This document shows positions 1 to 8,602 of a DNA stretch of 64,000 bases, piece by piece. Location of the stretch: NCBI GenBank assembly GCA_965247455.1, contig CBDFHE010000016.1, positions 1 through 64,000 on the forward strand, given 5' to 3'. Below the pieces are notes generated by a model. The model saw nothing but the letters and a program-made list of their open reading frames with translations, did not search any database and was not told the DNA's origin. Each line of letters opens with the position of its first letter. Position 1 is the first letter of the stretch. The position numbers were made by a program, and so were the translations under genes. The DNA is from JACZYA01 sp965247455. Lineage in GTDB: Bacteria > Acidobacteriota > Terriglobia > Acidiferrales > 2-02-FULL-67-57.

Positions 1-524
1 GTCCGCCGGGACGGCCGAGCTGCAAGCCCTTGGTGCGCTACCAGAGTTTCCGCTATCAGGCCAAGAGCTGGACCACGCCCAGACGGATCGTCGCCAAGGT
101 GGAGCACCACCAAGGTGAGCTGTTCCCTCGCGTCGGCTTCATCGTGACCAACATGGCCCTCCCGAGCCGCTCGGTCGTGCGGTTTTACAACAAGCGCGGT
201 ACGGCGGAGCAATGGATCAAGGAAGGCAAGCAGGCCACCCACTGGACGCGGCTGTCGTGCCATCGTTTCCGGGCGAACGAGGTGCGCCTGCAACTGAGCG
301 TCCTGGCCTACAATCTGGGCAACTTGTGGCGCAGACTGGTCCTTCCGCTGCGGGTCAAGCGCTGGTCGCTCACGAGTCTCCAGCAGCGACTGGTGAAAAC
401 TGGGGGCCGGCTGGTGAAGCATGCGCGGTACTACTGGCTTCTGCTGGCGGAAGGGCATCTCACGCGGCGGCTGTTCGGCGACATGCTGCGGAGGATCTGG
501 GCGCTACCCGTGCCGGCAGGCTGA
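1..524 (+). CDS. IS1380-family transposase, C-terminal part (partial)
   Basis: The reading frame is open from the first base and ends with a TGA at 522-524. The sequence matches the last 173 residues of the complete 443-residue transposase at 2419-3750. It carries the C-terminal part of the DDE domain, including the YNKRGTAEQWIKEGK segment that supplies the catalytic glutamate in this family. The catalytic aspartates lie upstream of the window. The partial state is due to the window edge and not to visible damage. Confidence 0.85.
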   Translation, partial: PPGRPSCKPLVRYQSFRYQAKSWTTPRRIVAKVEHHQGELFPRVGFIVTNMALPSRSVVRFYNKRGTAEQWIKEGKQATHWTRLSCHRFRANEVRLQLSVLAYNLGNLWRRLVLPLRVKRWSLTSLQQRLVKTGGRLVKHARYYWLLLAEGHLTRRLFGDMLRRIWALPVPAG

Positions 525-687
525 CGCGCGGCCTGAAGTGCAACGAAGCCCGCCCGGCGATGACACGGGGCACACGTGTGGAGCGGTGTCTGAGAAATGC
601 CCGAAAAGCAGGGGTTCCAGTCGGTCGCACGTCGGCGCGGGCTCAGATGAAGGCCTTTGAAGCTGAACGATTGTGCGACGATCGAAG
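1..687 (+). mobile_element. IS1380-family insertion sequence, copy 1, cut by the window start
   Basis: This is the 3' part of an insertion sequence whose other copy lies at 2257-3876 on the opposite strand. The two are almost base-for-base identical up to the bases ATCGAAG at 681-687, after which they diverge, so 687 marks the outer end of the element to within a few bases. The element interrupts a minus-strand MASE3 sensor gene. The 5' half, including the other terminal repeat, lies outside the window. Confidence 0.85.
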
Positions 688-1378
688 CGTCGAACAACTG
701 GCCGGAGAAAGACATGAACTGGACCTCACCCAGAAATCCCACAATGAGGGAAAGCACCAGCCAATGTTCAAAATAGTCTGATTTCCAATGGCCCTTGCAC
801 CAACACGCGACGAGCGCTAGAAGAAAAATGAGCCCTGGCAATAAATCCTCTGGACGGTGAAAGAAGAGTTCTGGATAATATGCCCGCGGGAGAGGAACGA
901 AAGCGAAGAAGAGAAAGCTTGCCACGGTCAAGGCGCCGGCCATCAGGTAGACTGTGCGTTCGTCGGTTCTGCTGGGCTCCCCCTGGATGGATTCTCTTTT
1001 CCAACTCAGCCAGCTCAAGCACAAGAATGCGGAAAAGAAGACACGCGAGGCTGTCCAGCTCCAGGGGATCAGGGAAGAAAGAGTCGAAGGGAAATTTTCG
1101 GCAAAGAACGAAGAGGTAACCACTGCGTGATAGCCGTCAAGCAGACCCGTGCCCAAGAAGCCGGCGCCAATAAACAAGAAAATGTTGGTCTTCTTGGAAT
1201 AGAAACGGACCAGGGCCATCACGCCCACTAACAAGGCCAGGAAAGTGGCCACTGCTTCCATCACGGTGTGGAGCTGGGCGCTGCTCCGCCAGGTGGAATC
1301 CCGCAAAACCAGGTAGCTTAGGAAAAGAGCCGCAAAGAGTCCCAGGTAGGTGAATCTTCTGGCGTTTTCTACGACCAT
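688..1378 (-). pseudogene. MASE3-type membrane sensor, 5' fragment truncated by an insertion sequence
   Basis: The frame starts at an ATG at 1378 and encodes about 230 residues before running into the IS1380 copy. The protein is strongly hydrophobic, with about seven predicted membrane helices, and contains the stretch GFLGTGLLDGYHAVV and later VGFLGEVQFMSFSGQLFD, typical of the MASE3 membrane-associated sensory domain. Intact proteins of this kind continue into a PAS, histidine kinase or GGDEF output domain, but here the domain is cut near GQLFD and the frame reads into transposon sequence. The output module is therefore lost, or lies left of the window. The fragment is probably non-functional. 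The domain assignment is from motifs. Confidence 0.65.
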
Positions 1379-1819
1379 GGTTCGTTACCGTCCGGGATTC
1401 GTCCCCTGGGAAAAATTATTGCAGTCAGGGGCGCCGATGTCCGAGACCAGAGTAATGGCACGTCCGCCCTTGACAGCGAAATCGTAATAGTCTCGCCGAG
1501 AAAGTGGCATACCCGGTAGGATCCGTTGAATGGGAATCTCTCGATTTCGGAAAGCGCGCTAGGAAGCAGGATTCGCTCCACCACACTGTCATCTCCAGCG
1601 CTTATACCAGATAATTGTGGCGTTCGGCAAGTTCGTTGTACTCCTGCAGGAACCGGTCCACCTCAAGGTGAATATTAAGGAGTCTGACAAGATCTAAACG
1701 CAACGCATTAGACTGGGAAAGACGCCCATTGTAGCGCAACCTTCCCCACCCGTCAGCGACCAAGAAGCCCTAGGCTTCTTCTTGTCATCGGAAAGTTTCC
1801 TTCATGGTAGGCTGCCGGC
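1379..1819. other. Intergenic stretch with one hairpin, no convincing gene
   Basis: A 71-codon minus-strand open frame at 1369-1584 overlaps the start of the sensor gene but resembles no family and has no clear ribosome-binding site, so I do not call it. The only structured element is a short inverted repeat at 1762-1780. Confidence 0.5.
1762..1780. terminator. Hairpin, possible terminator
   Basis: AAGAAGCC at 1762-1769 pairs perfectly with GGCTTCTT at 1773-1780 across a three-base loop. On the plus strand a pyrimidine-rich CTTG follows, so it is at best a weak intrinsic terminator. It lies just upstream of the HAD gene remnant. Confidence 0.3.
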
Positions 1820-2256
1820 ATGAGTCCGCGACCCACGGGCTTGAAAGACATCCGGGCGATTACGTTTGATTGCTACGGGACGCTGATTGATTGGGAGGGC
1901 GGCGCCAAGCAGAGCTTGCGGACACTGCTGAAGAAAAGGCGGCCCCGCGATGCGGGGCTCTTCCGGACCGAGTGTTTGGATGAGCTTTTCGGGGCCTGGG
2001 AGTGGGCGCGCATCCAGCAGAGCTATGCCCCCTACCGCCAAATCGCCGCCGAGAGCCTGGAGCAGGTGGCGCATGCCGCCTTCGGGTTCGAATACGACAT
2101 CACCACCGCCAGTACGCTCGGCTTCCGAACCATCCTGGTGCGGCGGCACCGGAGGGAGTTCCCGCCCACCCCGGTGCCGGATTTAACCGGGATTTCCGTT
2201 TTGCCTGCCCCTGATGGCACGTTTATACACCCGATCGCCGCCGATCGCACAAAAAC
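1820..2256 (+). pseudogene. HAD-type (haloacid dehalogenase-like) hydrolase with internal deletion, ended by an insertion sequence
   Basis: The N-terminus carries the nucleophile motif FDCYGTLIDWE, which is HAD motif I, and a normal start of the cap domain up to about residue 93 (AAFGFEY). The sequence then jumps straight to DITTASTLGFRTILVRRH, which in type-II haloacid dehalogenase relatives belongs near the C-terminus. About 90 residues carrying motif II (Ser/Thr), motif III (Lys) and the acidic motif IV are missing, yet the frame stays open. Past about residue 145 the frame runs into the IS1380 copy at 2257. The protein cannot be a working phosphatase or dehalogenase. The missing length is judged from the family and not measured. 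Confidence 0.7.
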
Positions 2257-3876
2257 TTCGATCGTCGCACAATCGCTCAGCTTCAAAGGCCTTCATCTGA
2301 GCCCGCGCCGACGTGCGACCGACTGGAACCCCTGCTTTTCGGGCATTTCTCAGACACCGCTCCACACGTGTGCCCCGTGTCATCGCCGGGCGGGCTTCGT
2401 TGCACTTCAGGCCGCGCGTCAGCCTGCCGGCACGGGTAGCGCCCAGATCCTCCGCAGCATGTCGCCGAACAGCCGCCGCGTGAGATGCCCTTCCGCCAGC
2501 AGAAGCCAGTAGTACCGCGCATGCTTCACCAGCCGGCCCCCAGTTTTCACCAGTCGCTGCTGGAGACTCGTGAGCGACCAGCGCTTGACCCGCAGCGGAA
2601 GGACCAGTCTGCGCCACAAGTTGCCCAGATTGTAGGCCAGGACGCTCAGTTGCAGGCGCACCTCGTTCGCCCGGAAACGATGGCACGACAGCCGCGTCCA
2701 GTGGGTGGCCTGCTTGCCTTCCTTGATCCATTGCTCCGCCGTACCGCGCTTGTTGTAAAACCGCACGACCGAGCGGCTCGGGAGGGCCATGTTGGTCACG
2801 ATGAAGCCGACGCGAGGGAACAGCTCACCTTGGTGGTGCTCCACCTTGGCGACGATCCGTCTGGGCGTGGTCCAGCTCTTGGCCTGATAGCGGAAACTCT
2901 GGTAGCGCACCAAGGGCTTGCAGCTCGGCCGTCCCGGCGGACGAAAGAGGATGTCTTCGATTTCCAGCTCCAAGCTCTTGTTCGCCGGCATGCGAATGGC
3001 ATAGTCCACGTCGCGCTGCTCGAGCGCGTCGTAGATCTCGGGCTTCGCGAACGCGGCGTCTGCGCGGAACGCTACGCGCTTGCCCTCCACCTGCTGCCGG
3101 TCAATCTCCGGTACGAGCAGGTCGTCCCAGTCGTCGGCGCTATGCACGTTGCCTGGCCGCAGCGTGGCGGCGAGGCAGTCCCCATGCTCGGTGAACAGAA
3201 ACAGCGGGTGGTAGCAGACGGACTCGAAGTGCCCGTTATAGGCGCTCCCTTCCTGCGCCCCATGCACCGGGCTCTCGCTCGAATCCATGTCGAGCACGAT
3301 CCGGTCGGCGCGCGTCGCCATCTCGGCCTGTGCAAGCACCTCCCGGTTCACGGCCCTCAACCCGACGAGATTCTCCTCGTGGGTCAGCAGCTCTGTCTCG
3401 AACCAATGCAGCGTCGATGTCAGCGCCGCACCCCGGTCCCAGCGCTTTGGCGACCCGATGAGACGAAATGTTGGGTCTGCCGACACGCGCCCCGCGTCGT
3501 TGAGATCTTCGTAGCCCGCGAGGCGACTGTAGACCGACTGCCGCAGGAGATCCACCACGCTGAACTGGGTGTTCATCCCCTGTCGGGAATCGCTCAGGTG
3601 CTCGGCGATGAGTGTCTCCAGCCCCAGACGTTCATCCAACTCGCGCACCAGAATGAGGCCAGCGTCAGAAGTGACGCGCGATCCCTGGAACGCGACTTTC
3701 AAGAAGCCGTTGAACGCGAACTGGAATGGCTCGTGTTGTAATTCACCCACCGGGTGTCACCCTCCGTAGTGTGGTTCCTTACGTCGGAGCCCCAAAACTC
3801 AAGGCGCAGCGACTGGTCCTGGCGATACGGTACCACAGCCAAATCGGAAATCCGGGTTAGATTATGTGACATAAGC
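2257..3876 (-). mobile_element. IS1380-family insertion sequence, copy 2 (full length)
   Basis: The left end at about 2257 is fixed by divergence from copy 1. The right end is placed near 3876 from an imperfect inverted repeat: GTCGCACAATC just inside the left end matches GTCACATAATC read inward from the right end, with about nine of eleven bases the same. The resulting length of about 1.6 kb suits the IS1380 family. A target-site duplication could not be resolved by eye. The element encodes one transposase and no passenger gene. Its 3' end faces the 3' end of copy 1, leaving 688-2256 between two inverted copies. Confidence 0.75.
2419..3750 (-). CDS. IS1380-family DDE transposase
   Basis: The 443-residue protein is full length for the family and shows the RNase-H-like catalytic core. 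The three acidic positions are visible as LDMDSSES (about residue 155), FRADAAFAKPEIY (about 228) and YNKRGTAEQWIKEGK (about 335). It catalyses cut-and-paste movement of its own element. The frame is intact and the other copy in the window is nearly identical, so both inserted or duplicated recently. A long open frame on the opposite strand is a GC-driven shadow. No accessory gene accompanies it. Confidence 0.9.
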   Translation of the reverse strand: MGELQHEPFQFAFNGFLKVAFQGSRVTSDAGLILVRELDERLGLETLIAEHLSDSRQGMNTQFSVVDLLRQSVYSRLAGYEDLNDAGRVSADPTFRLIGSPKRWDRGAALTSTLHWFETELLTHEENLVGLRAVNREVLAQAEMATRADRIVLDMDSSESPVHGAQEGSAYNGHFESVCYHPLFLFTEHGDCLAATLRPGNVHSADDWDDLLVPEIDRQQVEGKRVAFRADAAFAKPEIYDALEQRDVDYAIRMPANKSLELEIEDILFRPPGRPSCKPLVRYQSFRYQAKSWTTPRRIVAKVEHHQGELFPRVGFIVTNMALPSRSVVRFYNKRGTAEQWIKEGKQATHWTRLSCHRFRANEVRLQLSVLAYNLGNLWRRLVLPLRVKRWSLTSLQQRLVKTGGRLVKHARYYWLLLAEGHLTRRLFGDMLRRIWALPVPAG

Positions 3877-4182
3877 GTTTGATTTTGTGCACGGACCATC
3901 TTCGAGAGGTATCGCGGATGGCGCTCCAAGTTGGGGGTGCACTTCGCGTCTCGTGCCAACAACTCTTTGGCTTGCTGTTTCAGCAAGGCCCGCCATCGAG
4001 CGAGAGCCGGTTTGGGTAGGGGTTGCCATTAGGCTGCCACCTTCCAGACCGAGTGTGCCCACAGTGTGCCCACAAACCTGCCATCCCTGACATGTCTGAC
4101 ACTATTGACACTTTGGCCTATGGCACTCTCTATGTGTTTGCAGTAACTTACTTACGGTCCTCGGCATGGCGCAGCCTGCATT
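3877..4182. other. Flank of the insertion sequence, no recognisable gene
   Basis: Short open frames exist on both strands here but none has a recognisable domain, and the longest ones reach back into the end of the insertion sequence. A tandem GTGTGCCCACA motif occurs at about 4053-4075. Base composition is less GC-rich than the neighbours, which fits a decayed region. No transfer RNA or attachment site was seen. Confidence 0.4.
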
Positions 4183-4878
4183 ATGATTTCCGTCATCATT
4201 CCTACCTTCAACGAAGAAGCTTCCCTCGAAGGACTCCTCCAACAACTGGCTGCGTGCGCCACACCGCACGAGGTGTTGGTGGCCGACGGGGCCAGCACCG
4301 ACGGGACCGTGCCGTTGGCGCAGCGCTACGCGCGCGTGCTGGCGTGCCAGCGCAATCGTGGCGGGCAGTTCAACTGCGCCGCGCGGGAAGCCCGCGGGGA
4401 AGTGCTGCTTTTCCTGCACGCCGACGTGCATTTACCCCTGGGAGCCTTGGCGGCGGTAGAGCGCGGGTTGGCCGACCCTGTGGTGGTCGGGGGGAACTTC
4501 GGGCTGGAGTTCGCGGGGGGCGACTTTTCCGACCGTGCCTTCACTGTCATCAGTCGCTGGCGGCGCTGGTTCGGCATCTTCTACGGCGACTCGGGAATTT
4601 TTGTCCGCCGCGCCGTGTTCGACCGCCTGGGCGGGTTCCGGGAGTGGCCCTTGATGGAAGACTACGAATTTGCCCGCCGCCTGGTGAAGGCCGGGAAAAC
4701 GGTCTGCCTGCCCGAGCGCCTGCGGGTGTCTTCGCGGCGCTGGCAGCGGCGGCGGTTGTGGCGGACGATGACCTCCTGGTTCTTCATCCATACGCTGTAC
4801 TACCTCGGGGTGTCGCCGCACTGGTTGGTGCGCTGGTACGCGCCCGTGCGCCCAAAAAGAGCAGAAAGGAAAGAGTGA
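4183..4878 (+). CDS. Family 2 glycosyltransferase of the TIGR04283 type
   Basis: A 231-residue GT-A glycosyltransferase. The N-terminal MISVIIPTFNEE, the ADGASTDGT nucleotide-binding segment, LLFLHADVHLP (the metal-binding DXD-like site at about residue 85), YGDSGIFVRR and PLMEDYEFARRL follow the pattern of the family named TIGR04283, which has been linked by annotation to arsenosugar biosynthesis because of gene neighbourhood. A short hydrophobic patch near residue 200 suggests membrane association. The donor and acceptor sugars are unknown. The gene stands alone here, 36 kb from the ArsM-like cluster at 40.5-44.9 kb, so any link is speculative. The ATG is preceded by a weak ribosome-binding site. 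Confidence 0.8.
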   Translation: MISVIIPTFNEEASLEGLLQQLAACATPHEVLVADGASTDGTVPLAQRYARVLACQRNRGGQFNCAAREARGEVLLFLHADVHLPLGALAAVERGLADPVVVGGNFGLEFAGGDFSDRAFTVISRWRRWFGIFYGDSGIFVRRAVFDRLGGFREWPLMEDYEFARRLVKAGKTVCLPERLRVSSRRWQRRRLWRTMTSWFFIHTLYYLGVSPHWLVRWYAPVRPKRAERKE

Positions 4879-5499
4879 AATATTAACCTTTCTTTCTTCG
4901 GAGCCGATTAGAATTAAGTGGTGCAGACTGCCCCGACGCTGTGAGCCATAGGCGACGGGTAAGGGGTCAATTTTGTGTTGCTGTTGTGGCGCCCGGCTTC
5001 GTCAGGTCCGTACGGACAGAAGGTGCCCCCTCCTCTCTTTTCCCAGCGGCAGGGGCTCGTCCTGAAGGGCCGCTGGGCTGGACAGGATTTATGAACGGTG
5101 AACATATCAACCCGCTCCGGCATTTCAATTCAGGCACTCTGCCCCGCGTCCAACCCGGTGGCTTGTCCTGAGCACAGCCGAAGGGCCCCTGCCACCGGGG
5201 CTCCGGACTCTCCGTGGCATGGCTGGAAGCTGTGCCCCCGTCCACCGGCAGCAAGGGTTGCGTTCAGGGGGAGGGATGCCCTATGATGAATAACTCTGCG
5301 TTTTTCGCGCCGGCTGCACGAGGAAGACATAGTCTTGGAACTGCTTGATCGCACCAGCTGGGCTCTTCTGGAGGGGAATCAGTCCGTGCGACGGGGGCAG
5401 GAAGAGTTGGCACCCTCCTGCTTTTCCGGCGGTGCTTGCTTTGGGCGGACGGGCGAAACGTATCGGGACAAAACCTGAGTTGACGGGAGAACGACGAGG
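4879..5499. other. Long intergenic region with a repeat-bearing hairpin
   Basis: No gene is supported in these 620 bases. Open frames on both strands are short and resemble nothing. The region holds one of the window's CTGAGC...GAAGGG repeats inside a perfect 9-bp inverted repeat (5154-5199). The last 50 bases provide the leader of korA. Confidence 0.5.
5154..5199. repeat. Inverted repeat enclosing a dispersed TGAGC-AGCCGAAGGG repeat
   Basis: CCCGGTGGC at 5154-5162 pairs with GCCACCGGG at 5191-5199. The loop holds TCCTGAGCACAGCCGAAGGG. Variants of the loop sequence occur at about 14010-14033 and, on the other strand, at 22031-22051 inside queG, so this is a dispersed repeat family and not a local terminator. 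Confidence 0.6.
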
Positions 5500-7464
5500 A
5501 TGCCTCAGAAAAGTTTTTCGTGGATGATTGGTGGGCCGCAAGGGAGCGGCATCAATACCAGCGCCGAGCTGCTGGCCAAGGTGTTGTCCCGGGGCGGCTA
5601 CCAGGTGTTCGGCAACATCGAGTACAACTCCAACATCAAGGGCAAGCACAGCTATTACCGCCTGCGCATCGCGGTTGAGCCCGTCCGCTCGCACCTGGAA
5701 GAAATCCACCTGCTGGTCGCGCTGGAAGACGAGACGCTTTTCGGCGACCTCTACCACGAATGGCCCGCCCACCGCGGCCACATCCACGAAGTGGCCGAGG
5801 GCGGCGGCATCCTCTTTCAGGAAGGCACGCAAGGCATCGAGGAGCGCTTGAACGGGCGCCGCGTCCACCTGTTTCCCATTCCCTACAACAAGTTTGTCGA
5901 AGCAGCGCTCACGGCGGTGGGCAAGGGCAGCCAGGCGCACGAGTACCGCATCATGAACAACACCGCCGCGCTGGGGGCGGCGATTGGCGCCATGGGCTAC
6001 GATTTTGACCGGGTGGCTGCAGTGATCCTGGAGGGTTTCAAGGGCAAGGCGCGCAAGGTGGGCGAGATGAACGTCAACTGCGCCCACCTGGCCTACGACT
6101 ACGCGCGCAAGCACTTTGCCGGCAAGTTGGAGTTTTCGCTGCCACCGGCTCCGGCAAAGCCCCGCAAGCAGATTATGACCAAGGGCACGCAGGCGGTGGG
6201 CATTGCCAAGCTCAAGGCCGGTTGCGGCATCCAGACCTACTACCCCATCAGCCCGGCCACCGACGAGAGCGTGTACCTGGAAGGGCAGCAGAGCGCCTAC
6301 AAGCTGGTGGTGTTGCAGACCGAAGATGAGGTGTCGGCCATTGACGCTGCGGTCATGGCGGCGCACGGGGGCGTCCGCGCCTCCACCTCCACCTCCGGCC
6401 CCGGCTTTGCGCTGATGCCGGAAGGACTGGGCTTTGCCGCCATCACCGAGGCGCCCGGCCCGGTCATCCATCTCTACCAGCGCGGCGGCCCCTCCACCGG
6501 CTTGCCCACCCGGCAGGAGCAGGGTGATCTCCGCTTTGCCCTCCACGCCGGGCAGGGAGATATCCCGCGCATCGTCATGGCGCCGGGCGACTTGAACGAG
6601 TGTTTCTATGACACCTTCGACGCCTTCAACTACGGCGACCGCTACCAGGTGCCGGTGATCGTGCTGGTGGACAAGTTCCTGTCCAGCTTGTACACGAGCC
6701 TGCCGCCATTCGACATGAGCGGGCTCACCATTGACCGCGGAGCCCTCTTCGACCCCAAGGCCAACGGCAACGGGCGCTACCTGCGCTACCGCTTCACCGA
6801 GTCCGGCATCAGCCCGCGCAGCATCCCCGGCCAGGAAGGCGGCATGTTCTGGAGCACGACCGATGAGCACGACCAGGTGGGCCACATCACTGAAGCCATC
6901 GGCAACCGCTTGGCGATGATGCGGAAGCGGATGGGCAAGATGGAGCTGGCCGCGCGCGAAATCCCAGACGAGAAAAAGTTCACTTTTTCCGGGGACCCCA
7001 AGGCGCCGGTGAGCGTGGTGGCCTGGGGCTCGACCAAGGGCGCCATCCTCGATGCGCTGGCCCGGCTCGACCCCGAGCAGCAGAACTACAACTTCCTCCA
7101 ACTCCGCATCTTCCAGCCGTTCCCGGTGGAAGCGGTGCAGCGGCTGCTGGGGTCGGCGGGCAAGATCATCACCCTGGAGTGCAACTACTCGGCACAGTTA
7201 GCGGGAGTATTGCGCGAGCAGACGGGCATCGAGGTGCACCACCGCGTGGTCAAGTACGAAGGGCGGCCTTTCTCGGAAGATGAGGTGGTGGCCGCGCTGG
7301 GAAAAGCCACCGCCGATGGCGGAGAAGAAATCGTGATTGCGGAAGGCCGGGTGGTCGGTCCCGATTACGGTCGCCAGCAAGTGGACGAGATGGTGGAATT
7401 GCGGAAGAAGAGCACCAAGATGAATGTGCCCATAGTGCCGCTGCCCCCAGGATACAACCGCTGA
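5500..7464 (+). CDS. korA: 2-oxoacid:ferredoxin oxidoreductase, fused gamma-alpha subunit
   Basis: A 654-residue protein with an N-terminal gamma domain (about 1-195, starting with IGGPQGSGINTSAELLAKVL) joined to a pyrimidine-binding alpha domain (about 205-480, with TYYPISPATDES and the STSGPGFALM segment) and a C-terminal transketolase-like domain. This fused arrangement is typical of KorA-type subunits that, with KorB, oxidise 2-oxoglutarate or a related 2-oxoacid with CoA to the acyl-CoA while reducing ferredoxin, or run in reverse. korB follows after 21 bases. The substrate cannot be set from sequence, so 2-oxoglutarate is the most likely guess. A GGGAG lies 10 bases before the ATG. Confidence 0.9.
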   Translation: MPQKSFSWMIGGPQGSGINTSAELLAKVLSRGGYQVFGNIEYNSNIKGKHSYYRLRIAVEPVRSHLEEIHLLVALEDETLFGDLYHEWPAHRGHIHEVAEGGGILFQEGTQGIEERLNGRRVHLFPIPYNKFVEAALTAVGKGSQAHEYRIMNNTAALGAAIGAMGYDFDRVAAVILEGFKGKARKVGEMNVNCAHLAYDYARKHFAGKLEFSLPPAPAKPRKQIMTKGTQAVGIAKLKAGCGIQTYYPISPATDESVYLEGQQSAYKLVVLQTEDEVSAIDAAVMAAHGGVRASTSTSGPGFALMPEGLGFAAITEAPGPVIHLYQRGGPSTGLPTRQEQGDLRFALHAGQGDIPRIVMAPGDLNECFYDTFDAFNYGDRYQVPVIVLVDKFLSSLYTSLPPFDMSGLTIDRGALFDPKANGNGRYLRYRFTESGISPRSIPGQEGGMFWSTTDEHDQVGHITEAIGNRLAMMRKRMGKMELAAREIPDEKKFTFSGDPKAPVSVVAWGSTKGAILDALARLDPEQQNYNFLQLRIFQPFPVEAVQRLLGSAGKIITLECNYSAQLAGVLREQTGIEVHHRVVKYEGRPFSEDEVVAALGKATADGGEEIVIAEGRVVGPDYGRQQVDEMVELRKKSTKMNVPIVPLPPGYNR

Positions 7465-7485
7465 GCCGGGCGAAGGAGAGAGACA

Positions 7486-8442
7486 ATGGCTACGACCCCA
7501 ACCAAAGTGGAATTCAAAATCAAGGATTATAAGGCTGACATCCACAACGACTGGTGCCCGGGCTGCGGCGACTTCGGTATTCTGACCGCGTTGCAGATGG
7601 CCTTGGTAAAGCTGCAAATCCCCTCCCATCGGGTGGCGGTGGTGGGCGGCATCGGCTGCTCCGGCAAGACGCCGCACTACATGCAAACCTACGCCTTCCA
7701 CACCTTGCACGGGCGAGTAATGCCCTCGGTGACCGGCCTCAAGCTGGCCAATCCCAGCCTGACCGTGATCGGCGTGGGCGGCGACGGCGACGCCTACGGC
7801 ATTGGCGCCGGCCACTTTGTCAACGGCGGCCGCCGCAACCTGGACATCACCTACATCGTCTTCAACAACGACGTCTATGCCCTGACCAAAGGCCAGGGCT
7901 CGCCCACCATCGCACAGGGTACAAAGACCAAGTCCATGCAGGAAGAATCCATCATGCAAGCTCTCAATCCGGTGGCGCTGGCGCTGGCTTGCGGGTACAC
8001 CTTCGTCGCGCGCGGCTACGCCCTCGGCGTCAAAACCCTGGCCGACTTGATTGCCCAGGGTATCCGCCACCGGGGCAGCACTTTGATTGACGTTCTGCAA
8101 ACCTGCCCCACCTACAACGACCTGCACACCAAGCCCTGGTACGAGGGCAAGAAGCCGGGCCAGAACGGCACCTCGCCGCTCTACCGGCTGGACCAAACCG
8201 ACTACGACCCGCGGGTGCAGGACCCCGCCAACCGCCTCGAGGTGTCGCAGAAGAAAACCCGGGCGATCCTGAAGTCGGAAGAAGACGAACGGTTGCCGCT
8301 GGGGATTTTCTACCAGTGCGAGATTCCCACCTACGAGGACTACCTCGAAAGAAAGGGGCGTATTGACCGCGCGCATCCGCTGGCGGAACGCGAGGACATT
8401 TTCCGCCGCGACGTCACTCCTCTGCTGGACGCCCTCGCCTGA
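7486..8442 (+). CDS. korB: 2-oxoacid:ferredoxin oxidoreductase, beta subunit
   Basis: The 318-residue beta subunit binds thiamine diphosphate and a [4Fe-4S] cluster. WCPGCGDFG (about residue 24), GIGCSGKTPHY (about 55) and LQTCPTYND (about 205) supply the four cluster cysteines, and GVGGDGDAYGIGAGHFVN with the later FNNDVYALTKGQ forms the thiamine diphosphate and magnesium site. The start is supported by an AGGAGAGAG segment seven bases upstream. It forms a two-gene operon with korA, and a [2Fe-2S] protein gene 160 bases downstream may complete the unit. The protein is intact and of normal family length. Confidence 0.92.
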   Translation: MATTPTKVEFKIKDYKADIHNDWCPGCGDFGILTALQMALVKLQIPSHRVAVVGGIGCSGKTPHYMQTYAFHTLHGRVMPSVTGLKLANPSLTVIGVGGDGDAYGIGAGHFVNGGRRNLDITYIVFNNDVYALTKGQGSPTIAQGTKTKSMQEESIMQALNPVALALACGYTFVARGYALGVKTLADLIAQGIRHRGSTLIDVLQTCPTYNDLHTKPWYEGKKPGQNGTSPLYRLDQTDYDPRVQDPANRLEVSQKKTRAILKSEEDERLPLGIFYQCEIPTYEDYLERKGRIDRAHPLAEREDIFRRDVTPLLDALA

Positions 8443-8602
8443 GTTTCCGGTTCGCGTCGAACGTGTTGGGGTTGGCGGCGCAGTGGGTCTTTGAGTACGG
8501 TGGGTGAGAGGCTGCCCGAAGGGCAACTGGTTTTCTGCCGTCCGTCGTCCATCAGGGCGAGCCGCTGGCGCGGCCCCGCCTGCTGCGCGCAAGGGAGAAA
8601 AG

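Noticed and set aside
1369..1584. 71-codon minus-strand frame just upstream of the MASE3 fragment
   Set aside because: No ribosome-binding site and no similarity recognised; the overlap with the MASE3 start is probably chance.
1..3876. Composite transposon carrying cargo between the two IS1380 copies
   Set aside because: The enclosed segment holds only remnants of two genes whose other parts should lie outside, and no shared outer target duplication was seen; independent insertions are simpler.
3699..4062. Two minus-strand frames at the right end of the IS1380 copy, considered as an integrase remnant
   Set aside because: No catalytic Arg-His-Arg-Tyr pattern could be found, and part of the sequence lies inside the insertion sequence.
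5281..7101. 606-codon minus-strand open frame opposite korA
   Set aside because: It lies wholly opposite a strongly conserved gene, has low-complexity Val/Gly/Ala/His composition and matches no family; it is a GC-driven shadow.
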